Shown here: positions 6,309-10,397 of the stretch, in pieces
Layout of the letters: each line of letters begins with the position of its first letter
Position numbering within the stretch: the stretch's first letter is position 1
NCBI GenBank assembly: GCA_964416315.1
Contig: CAYQDR010000152.1
Location: forward strand, 1-10,397
DNA length: 10,397 nucleotides
DNA from: CAYQDR01 sp964416315
Lineage (GTDB): Bacteria > Methylomirabilota > Methylomirabilia > Rokubacteriales > DASRDR01
Direction of reading: 5' to 3'
Notes under the pieces: generated by a model
Databases searched by the model: none
What the model was told of the DNA's origin: nothing
What the model saw: the letters and a program-made list of their open reading frames with translations, nothing else
Program-made: the position numbers and the translations under genes

Positions 6309-7636
6309 CTAAAGTGGAGCGACTGGCAGCGGAACGGGCGGGTGACCGCGCGCAGGGCGGGCACGAGCTCCCCGTACAGCCCGACGACGGCGCGCGCGAC
6401 GCAGGGCCAGGCGAAGCGGCGCGCCCACTCCATCGCCTGCCGGCCGAGCGCCCCCCGGCGCCCCTCGTCCTCCAGGAGGGCCGCGATGCCGTCGGCGAGC
6501 GCCCCCGCGTCCCCCTCGGGGACCAGGAGGCCCGTCACGCCGTCCTGGACCGTCACCGTGAGACCGCCGACTCGCGAGGCGACGACCGGCACGCCGCAGG
6601 CCATCGCCTCGAGCGCGACCATCCCGAACGACTCGTGACGGGAGGGCATGAGACAGAGGTCCGCCGCCGCGTAGTAGTCGGGAAGCACGTCCTGCGGCTG
6701 CGGCCCACGGAACTCCACCCACGCCGCCACGCCCAGCTCGCGTGCGAGCCCTCGGAAACGCTCGACGTCCATCTGGTCGCGACAGCTCCGGCCTGCGGCC
6801 TGCGCGACGTCGCTCCCTTCTTTAACACCGTCCCAGCGCTCTTCCTTGTCGCCGCCCACGACGACCAGCCGGACCGCGGTGCTCCCGAGCCCGTTCGCCT
6901 TCGCCGCGGCCAACGCGCGGAGGAGCGTCTCGAGCCCCTTGATCGGCGCGAGGCGCCCGACGAAGAGGAGAACGCGCTCGGCCGCGAGCCCGAGCCGGGC
7001 GCGCGCCCCCGCGGGGTCGCGCGGGCGGAAGAGCTCCACGTCCACGCCACACGGGATGACGGCCACGCGGGCGGCGTCCGCGCGGCAGTGCCAGACGAGC
7101 TGGGCCCGCTCGACCGGGTTCGCCGCGACGAGCCGATCGGCCTCGGCCGCGATGCGGGTCTCGGCGGTGAGGCGCACCTCGGGCTCCCGCTCCTCGGCGG
7201 TCCGCGCGACCGCGTTCTTGACGGCGCCGAGCGTGTGGAACATCTGGATCACGGGCGCGCCCCAGCGCCGGCGCAGCTCGAGCGCGACCAGGCCCGAGAG
7301 CCAGTAGTGGCTGTGGATCAACGCGTACTCGATCTCCTCCTCGCGACCGAAGTCTTCCACTCCCTCGACGAAGGTGTCGAGGTGCGCAACGAGCGCGGGC
7401 CGGGGGAGCGGGCGCGCCGGCCCGGCCTCGAGGTGGACGACGCGGGCGCCGTCGCCGAGCGGCACGACGCGGGGCACCGTCGGGTCCTGGCTGCGCGTGA
7501 ACACGTCGACGCCGAACCCGAGGCGGCCGAGCTCCCGGCCGAGCTCGCGCACGTAGACGTTCATCCCGCCCGTCTCCTTGCCGCCGAGCGCGGCGAGGGG
7601 ACAGGTGTGGACCGAGAGGAGGGCGACGCGGGTCAT
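6305..7636 (-). CDS. GT4-family glycosyltransferase, MshA/sucrose-synthase-like
   Basis: This 443-residue GT-B fold retaining glycosyltransferase has the N-terminal loop ALGGKETGGMNVYVREL (residues 16-32), the acceptor-side signature of MshA-like enzymes. The C-terminal donor domain shows VGRLAPIKG (R228, K233) and the E-x7-E block HESFGMVALEAMACG (E335, E343). MshA moves GlcNAc onto inositol phosphate, but relatives make sucrose or cell-surface glycans, so the substrates are uncertain. About 25 residues (264-290, KEERWDGVKEGSDVAQ onward) interrupt the short loop between strand LVVVGGD and the VERFRGLA helix. I do not expect such an insert in relatives. The last dozen residues (PFRCQSLHFS) run to a stop five bases from the transposase remnant and may be replaced sequence. 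It follows the GNAT acetyltransferase gene by 97 bases on the same strand. Confidence 0.85.
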   Translation of the reverse strand: MTRVALLSVHTCPLAALGGKETGGMNVYVRELGRELGRLGFGVDVFTRSQDPTVPRVVPLGDGARVVHLEAGPARPLPRPALVAHLDTFVEGVEDFGREEEIEYALIHSHYWLSGLVALELRRRWGAPVIQMFHTLGAVKNAVARTAEEREPEVRLTAETRIAAEADRLVAANPVERAQLVWHCRADAARVAVIPCGVDVELFRPRDPAGARARLGLAAERVLLFVGRLAPIKGLETLLRALAAAKANGLGSTAVRLVVVGGDKEERWDGVKEGSDVAQAAGRSCRDQMDVERFRGLARELGVAAWVEFRGPQPQDVLPDYYAAADLCLMPSRHESFGMVALEAMACGVPVVASRVGGLTVTVQDGVTGLLVPEGDAGALADGIAALLEDEGRRGALGRQAMEWARRFAWPCVARAVVGLYGELVPALRAVTRPFRCQSLHFS

Positions 7637-7642
7637 TCGGGA

Positions 7643-7670
7643 CCCCCCGCACCCCCATCCCCTCCCACCC
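7643..7670 (-). promoter_or_regulatory. G-quadruplex motif covering the glycosyltransferase ribosome binding region
   Basis: On the minus strand G-runs at 7668-7670, 7664-7666, 7659-7662, 7652-7656 and 7643-7648 are separated by loops of 1, 1, 2 and 3 bases. The last run ends six bases before the ATG (7636-7634) and is the only Shine-Dalgarno-like sequence there. Folding in the mRNA would mask the start. Three of the runs are shared with the adjacent hairpin, so the two folds exclude each other. Confidence 0.5.
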
Positions 7671-7684
7671 TTCGGGGGGAGGGG
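7659..7684. repeat. REP-like GC-rich hairpin between acetyltransferase and glycosyltransferase genes
   Basis: CCCCTCCC (7659-7666) and CCC (7668-7670) pair with the G-rich half 7674-7684 (TTCGGGGGGAGGGG region) around a three- to four-base TTC(G) loop, with a single bulged A at 7667. The context, reading CACCCCCATCCCCTCCCACCC, matches the widespread class of interspersed palindromes. When translated, these give spurious PHPHPLP-type peptides. It is intergenic. No T-run follows on the minus strand, so it is more likely a repeat or mRNA processing element than a terminator. Confidence 0.6.
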
Positions 7685-7733
7685 AGCCCGGCGCTCAGGC
7701 CGCTGCTCGGGGAGTCGCGCCGCGACAGCGCCC

Positions 7734-8729
7734 TCACGCGCGCTCCAGTGTCAGTCGCAGCACGTCGTGCGGGGTCGCACCGAAGCCGTATTTGTACGGC
7801 TCCTCGCCCCGGAGGAAGTCGTACCGGCGGAAGCCGTGGGCGATCGCGTCCTCGATCGTCCGGGCGATCAGGACGACTCCCGGAGAGTGGGCCCGAGCGT
7901 CCGGCTCGAACCCGGAGTTGTAGAGCGCGACGGTCCCGCCGTACTCCAGGCAGAACAGCGCCGCCGCCGCCCGATCCTCGAGCCAAAGGAGCCACAGGGC
8001 GGCCCACCCCGCGGCCGCGAGCGCGACGGCCGCCTCCCGGAAGAACGCCTCCATCCGGTCGTCCATGAAGCGGGCCTTGCCGACCTTTGACTTCCGGTGG
8101 AGCGCGAGGAAGGTGTCCGTGGCCGCCGTGACGGCAGCCGGCGTGCGCCCCACCTCGACGCGGGGACGAGCGGCCTCGGCGCGGCGAAGCTTGCGACGCA
8201 GCTCGTGGCGGTCCTTGCCGGAGAGGCCGGCGAGATAGGCGTCCCAGGTGGGCGGCAGGTCCAGGACGGGACAGCGGTCCTCGCGCTCCGCGCGACAGGC
8301 GAGCCCGGCGGCGGAGGCGAGCGCGGCGAGCAATCCCGGCGTCGGCGACTCGGCGGGGACCGGGCGCAGGTCCAGGGCGCGCCACGAGACGCCGGCGAGC
8401 GTGCCGAGGAGGGCTTTCCAGACCTCCTCCTCGCGTCCGCGCACGGCCACGAGGTCGAGGTAGTCGGCGACATCGACGCCGCCCACGAGGCGGAGGACGC
8501 GCCCCTCCGGGCCCGCCACCTCGTAGAGCGGCAGCGCCCCGACCCACTCCCCGGCCCCGTCCTGAACCCCGAAGAGGTGGAGCGGGCCCGCGCCGAAGGC
8601 CCGCCACCAGGCGGTCTGGAACTGCCAGGTGAGGAACGGCACGTCGGTGGACGAACGTCCGATGAGGCGGTTCCACGCCGCCTCACCGAGCCCCAGGGCA
8701 CCCCACGCCGGGAGCCGCTCGACCCTCAC
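7734..8729 (-). CDS. GNAT-fold acyltransferase, CelD/BcsL-like (Acetyltransf_6 type)
   Basis: This 331-residue soluble protein has the two-lobed layout of the CelD/BcsL group. The N-terminal lobe contains DVPFLTWQFQTAWWRAFG (about 29-46), a conserved feature of the family. The middle holds YLAGLSGKDRHELRRKLRRAEA, a basic helix typical of the family. The C-terminal lobe carries the acyl-CoA-binding part ending in RRYDFLRGEEPYKYGFG. Relatives add acyl groups to exopolysaccharide or cellulose-type polymers or intermediates; FemAB-like aminoacyl transfer is a weaker alternative. A GTG start at 8729 has GAGGAG about eight bases upstream and is supported by the N-terminal residues. An upstream open frame ends with a TGA overlapping this GTG but is not recognisable. 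Lying before the glycosyltransferase on the same strand, it probably works with it in building or decorating a surface glycan. Confidence 0.83.
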   Translation of the reverse strand: MRVERLPAWGALGLGEAAWNRLIGRSSTDVPFLTWQFQTAWWRAFGAGPLHLFGVQDGAGEWVGALPLYEVAGPEGRVLRLVGGVDVADYLDLVAVRGREEEVWKALLGTLAGVSWRALDLRPVPAESPTPGLLAALASAAGLACRAEREDRCPVLDLPPTWDAYLAGLSGKDRHELRRKLRRAEAARPRVEVGRTPAAVTAATDTFLALHRKSKVGKARFMDDRMEAFFREAAVALAAAGWAALWLLWLEDRAAAALFCLEYGGTVALYNSGFEPDARAHSPGVVLIARTIEDAIAHGFRRYDFLRGEEPYKYGFGATPHDVLRLTLERA

Positions 8730-8865
8730 CGACCCGCTCCTCGCATCCCCCTCCCCGCCCTTGAGATGGCGTCTCGCCGAGCCGCGATGCGGCTCACAGG
8801 TCGTCCCTCCGGAAGGACACCCTTGGTCATCACAACGTCGGGCCCGGGCCGAAACCCGAGCAGAT

Positions 8866-8921
8866 CCCCACCGGAGGGACGGGACGCCCGCGAGGCCGCA
8901 GGCCGAGCGCGTCCCGGCGAG
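8866..8921. repeat. Direct repeat, copy 1 (palindromic unit)
   Basis: Bases 8871-8921 are identical over 51 bp to 8990-9040. Extending left to 8866 keeps the match with a single mismatch (A at 8870, G at 8989). Inside the unit GGGACGC pairs with GCGTCCC, and GGCC-GCA-GGCC forms a smaller inner hairpin. The copies are 119 bases apart, not a multiple of three, which agrees with a non-coding element. Confidence 0.85.
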
Positions 8922-8940
8922 ATCAAGGACGCAGGCCCGA

Positions 8941-8979
8941 GGCGCCCGGAGGCGTATGCCGCATACGTCGAGGAGCGCC
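8941..8979. repeat. Interrupted palindrome between the two repeat copies
   Basis: GGCGTATG (8951-8958) pairs with CATACGTC (8962-8969) around a CCG loop, with one G-T wobble. Outside an internal loop, GGCGC (8941-8945) pairs with GCGCC (8975-8979). The structure sits exactly between the two copies of the direct repeat, giving a repeat-hairpin-repeat layout that recalls interspersed intergenic elements. Confidence 0.7.
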
Positions 8980-8984
8980 GAGGG

Positions 8985-9040
8985 CCCCGCCGGAGGGACG
9001 GGACGCCCGCGAGGCCGCAGGCCGAGCGCGTCCCGGCGAG
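8985..9040. repeat. Direct repeat, copy 2 (palindromic unit)
   Basis: This is the second copy of the 51-bp unit (8990-9040) with its one-mismatch left extension. After it the sequences diverge, although CAAGGACGC and GGAGGACGC remain similar for some bases, as if the repeat were once longer. It ends about 40 bases before the FmdB stop codon. Confidence 0.85.
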
Positions 9041-9081
9041 CTGGAGGACGCGGAGATGCGACGGGGATCGGCCCGGACCGC

Positions 9082-9447
9082 TCACAGGTCGTCGGCCGCG
9101 GAGGGCTCCGAGGTGTCGGCCCCGCCGCCCGCCTCCTCCTCCACGGCCTCGTCCACCATCTCGCCCCAGTCCTCGCTCGCGTCGTCGCCCAGCTCGCTCC
9201 CCATCTTCTTCATCCACCGGCCGACGCTTTTCGGATCGTCCTCGTCGAGATCGCTCAGCCGGCTCGGGTCCGCGAGGGCGTCCAGCCGGTCTTCCTCGGA
9301 GCGCACCGTCGCGAAGCGGGAGAGCAGGCGCGTCAGGTGCTCGCCGCCGCAGCGCGGACATCGGGGCGGCGTCGGGTCCGAGATGCGCATGACGAGCAAG
9401 CTGACCCGCCGGCGGCAATCGGCGCAGTGATACTCGTAAATAGGCAT
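9082..9447 (-). CDS. FmdB-family zinc ribbon protein
   Basis: This 121-residue protein starts MPIYEYHCADC, the hallmark N-terminus of FmdB (putative regulatory) proteins. Four zinc ligands are C8, C11, C30 and C33 (CADC and CPRC) in a small zinc ribbon. From about residue 48 the chain becomes acidic and low in complexity (SEEDRLDALADPSRLSDLDEDDPKSV, then EEEAGGG), as is common in long FmdB variants. The family was named for a gene in a formamidase/amidase cluster and is widely used as a small regulator, but direct function here is unknown. The Shine-Dalgarno site is absent, and a good promoter ends nine bases before the ATG, so the mRNA should be leaderless. The neighbours give no pathway clue. 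Confidence 0.9.
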   Translation of the reverse strand: MPIYEYHCADCRRRVSLLVMRISDPTPPRCPRCGGEHLTRLLSRFATVRSEEDRLDALADPSRLSDLDEDDPKSVGRWMKKMGSELGDDASEDWGEMVDEAVEEEAGGGADTSEPSAADDL

Positions 9448-9456
9448 CTGAAAGGC

Positions 9457-9485
9457 ATTCTACGGAGGGGCCGGAGAGGGGTCAA
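9457..9485 (-). promoter_or_regulatory. Sigma70-type promoter of the FmdB gene, leaderless
   Basis: On the minus strand TTGACC (9485-9480) and TAGAAT (9462-9457) are separated by exactly 17 bases, close to the TTGACA/TATAAT consensus. The next nine bases (GCCTTTCAG) lead straight into the ATG at 9447, so transcription should start at about A9449 or A9447. That leaves a 0-2 base leader and explains the missing ribosome binding site. Confidence 0.75.
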
Positions 9486-9503
9486 GGCAAGCAGGCTCCG
9501 GGC

Positions 9504-9528
9504 GCCCGAGCGGCGAAGCCGCGCGGGC
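9504..9528 (-). terminator. Strong GC hairpin between the small membrane protein and FmdB genes; possible terminator
   Basis: GCCCG-A-GCGGC (9504-9514) pairs with GCCGC-G-CGGGC (9518-9528) around a GAA loop: ten pairs with one A-G mismatch. It follows the stop of the membrane protein gene by about 45 bases and precedes the FmdB promoter by 19. That is where a terminator would be useful, but there is no T-run. It may equally be a dispersed GC-rich repeat. Confidence 0.45.
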
Positions 9529-9573
9529 ACAGGCGTGGGGGGCGGGTCGCGGCGCGCCGGGACGGGCCGGCCG

Positions 9574-9768
9574 CTACCAGCCGAGCTTCATGAGGCCCAG
9601 GACGACGCCGGCGGACGTCACGAGGCCGGCGATGTACCCCACCACGATCCCGGTCAGGTGGTCGCTGACGAAGTCAGAGCTGACCGGCTCGGCGTGGGCC
9701 GCCACCTGCGGGGTGGGCGGCCGCCAGGCGCGGGGGTCGAAGTCTCGCGCTCTCCAGGGTCCTCCCAT
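9574..9768 (-). CDS. Small single-pass membrane protein, function unknown
   Basis: This is a 64-residue protein, MGGPWRARDFDPRAWRPP at the start. Its hydrophilic, proline-rich N-terminal half is followed by one membrane helix at about 38-60 (HLTGIVVGYIAGLVTSAG, then VVLGLM) and a short KLGW tail. The glycine-rich helix may pack against another membrane protein. I chose the ATG at 9768 over the in-frame GTG at 9777 because AGGAGGTGA (9774-9782) sits five bases before the ATG and would contain the GTG. The strong ribosome binding site and sensible membrane helix argue that the gene is real. No family is recognised. It lies 251 bases after fumC and before the FmdB gene, on the same strand, probably as its own transcription unit. 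Confidence 0.6.
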   Translation of the reverse strand: MGGPWRARDFDPRAWRPPTPQVAAHAEPVSSDFVSDHLTGIVVGYIAGLVTSAGVVLGLMKLGW

Positions 9769-9773
9769 GATCC

Positions 9774-9782
9774 TCACCTCCT
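9774..9782 (-). promoter_or_regulatory. Ribosome binding site of the small membrane protein gene
   Basis: AGGAGGTGA on the minus strand is a full anti-16S match five bases before the ATG at 9768-9766. It decides the start codon. A second similar sequence (GGGAGGTGAGG) lies about 45 bases further upstream with no usable start after it. Confidence 0.75.
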
Positions 9783-9980
9783 CTCTCCCGGACCAGGAGC
9801 CGGCGGAGCCGGTTGCCTCACCTCCCTTGAGGAAGCAAGCGGCGTGCCTGGAGAGAGGCTAGCAGGGCGCTGGAGGAGTCGACGAGGAAATTATGAAGCT
9901 CGGCGAGAGGTTGCGTCGTGAACCCTACGATCCGCCTTTTCGACGCACCGGGTCAGGCGAACCGGGCCACTGCCTAATTT

Positions 9981-10007
9981 TGCCCAGGCCGGCGGCATCC
10001 CTGGGCA
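9981..10007 (-). terminator. Hairpin downstream of fumC; likely transcript end
   Basis: TGCCCAGG (9981-9988) pairs perfectly with CCTGGGCA (10000-10007) across 11 bases, beginning 12 bases beyond the fumC stop codon. On the minus strand it is followed by AAAATTA rather than a T-run, so it is a weak match to an intrinsic terminator. It may mark the processed 3' end. Confidence 0.5.
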
Positions 10008-10009
10008 CC

Positions 10010-10030
10010 CCGGGACGCCCTACGTCCCGG
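10010..10030. repeat. Perfect 8-bp hairpin enclosing the fumC stop codon
   Basis: CCGGGACG (10010-10017) pairs with CGTCCCGG (10023-10030), and the five-base loop contains the TAG stop (10022-10020) of fumC. The last codons of fumC (VTGT) are inside the stem. Together with the adjacent hairpin it makes a tandem pair at the gene end, possibly a palindromic repeat inserted there. Confidence 0.55.
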
Positions 10031-10397
10031 TGACGCCCACCATCCGCTCGGGTCGGACCCGCCGGTCGAACTCCTCCGCCGTGAGGTACCCGAGCGCCAC
10101 GGCCGCTTCCCGCAGCGTGAGCCGCTCGCGGTGCGCCTTCTTCGCGATCTCGGCGGCGCGGTCGTAGCCGAGCGCGGGCGCCAGCGCGGTGACGAGCATC
10201 AGCGAGCGTTCCAGGTGCTGGCGGATCCGCTCGCGGTCCGGCTCGATCCCGCGCGCGCAGTGCTCCTCGAAGGACAGGCACGCGTCCGCCAGGAGCCGCA
10301 CCGAGCGGAGGACGTTGTGGACGATGAGGGGCTTGAAGACGTTGAGCTCGAAGTTCCCGGATGCCCCGCCGACCAGGACCGCGACGTCGTTGCCGAA
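10020..10397 (-). CDS. Fumarate hydratase class II, C-terminal part (cut by the window edge)
   Basis: The visible 125 residues run from FGNDVAVLVGGASGNFELNVFKP at the edge to ERMVGVTGT. GNFELNVFKPLI, then the NVLRSVRLLADAC block, the HCARGIEPD segment and LREAAVALGYLTAEEFDRRVRPERMVG are the conserved C-terminal blocks of class II fumarase (FumC), which reversibly hydrates fumarate to malate in the TCA cycle. The catalytic SS loop and the N-terminal two thirds are off the window to the right. Aspartate ammonia-lyase shares the fold, but the closing LTAEEFDRRVRPERMVG fits fumarase better. No start is visible. The gene ends in a hairpin around its stop codon. It seems to be an ordinary housekeeping gene unrelated to its downstream neighbours. 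Confidence 0.93.
   Translation of the reverse strand, partial: FGNDVAVLVGGASGNFELNVFKPLIVHNVLRSVRLLADACLSFEEHCARGIEPDRERIRQHLERSLMLVTALAPALGYDRAAEIAKKAHRERLTLREAAVALGYLTAEEFDRRVRPERMVGVTGT

Larger units (their letters stand above)
8730..9081. other. Gene-free stretch with clustered repeats and palindromes
   Basis: No protein family is visible on either strand between the GNAT gene and the FmdB gene. A minus-strand frame through it (ending TGA at 8726-8728) has a Gly/Arg-rich composition and contains the direct repeat in two different frames, so it is not coding. The stretch holds the 51-bp direct repeat and the 39-bp palindrome listed separately, and GGGCCCGGGCC near 8840-8850. It probably also contains the promoter of the acetyltransferase gene, which I could not locate. 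Confidence 0.6.

Noticed and set aside
6068..8068. 666-codon plus-strand open frame
   Set aside because: It runs opposite the glycosyltransferase and across an intergenic repeat, without a domain or ribosome binding site.
8726..8928. Minus-strand frame ending with a TGA that overlaps the acetyltransferase GTG
   Set aside because: The overlap looks like coupling, but the frame passes through the palindromic repeats and has only Gly/Arg-rich sequence; the overlap is probably chance.
8866..9040. CRISPR array
   Set aside because: There are only two copies of a 51-bp unit, with a structured 68-base interval rather than regular unique spacers, and no cas genes.
8097..9921. Two overlapping plus-strand frames of about 430 codons
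   Set aside because: They run opposite the acetyltransferase, the repeats and the FmdB gene and translate the direct repeat in different frames.
9893..10033. 46-codon plus-strand ORF (MKLGERLRREPYDPPF at the start) with a GAGG upstream
   Set aside because: No recognisable family, no clear promoter, and it runs through both fumC hairpins into the end of fumC. Only its first 20 or so codons look protein-like.

Overview
The window looks like chromosome from a GC-rich environmental bacterium. Several features recall soil and subsurface lineages such as Candidatus Rokubacteria/Methylomirabilota or Deltaproteobacteria: very high GC, long antisense open frames, a polyamine-type ABC operon next to a DUF917 gene, an FmdB zinc ribbon and GC-rich palindromic intergenic repeats. 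This placement is an impression from gene content, not a measured result. No rRNA, complete tRNA or CRISPR array is visible. Every convincing gene lies on the minus strand; the only plus-strand coding remnant is a broken transposase.

Read in the direction of transcription (right to left), the window opens with the C-terminal 125 residues of fumarate hydratase class II (fumC, cut by the right edge), followed by two tandem hairpins. Next come a 64-residue single-pass membrane protein with a strong ribosome binding site, a GC-rich hairpin, and an FmdB-type zinc ribbon gene. The FmdB gene has a near-consensus promoter placed so close to the ATG that the mRNA should be leaderless. A gene-free stretch of about 350 bases (8730-9081) carries a 51-bp perfect direct repeat and a long palindrome. 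It is followed by a CelD/BcsL-like GNAT acetyltransferase and a MshA-like GT4 glycosyltransferase, separated by a G-rich hairpin repeat.

A decayed DDE transposase fragment (5829-6308) then separates this block from a five-gene operon. The operon holds a Tat-type solute-binding protein, an ATPase, two inner-membrane permeases (together a complete polyamine/opine-type ABC importer) and a DUF917 protein. The importer would bring a small nitrogenous or amino-acid-like solute into the cytoplasm, where DUF917, related to the hydantoinase/oxoprolinase world, could process it. The DUF917 gene is followed by a translationally coupled 48-codon open frame that looks like the start of a lost gene. It is preceded by a short C-terminal gene relic.

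The importer genes are visibly poorer in GC (58% in a sample line) than DUF917 and the sugar-modification genes (80% in a sample line). Transposase debris lies on one side of the importer and a gene scar on the other. The most interesting reading is therefore that the importer is a transplanted cassette beside an older DUF917 catabolic operon that has lost genes on both sides. Nothing here amounts to a clearly new defence or mobile system. The best leads are the cassette boundaries, the leaderless fmdB promoter, the in-frame insertion in the glycosyltransferase, the G-quadruplex/hairpin leader of that gene, and the palindromic repeat cluster.
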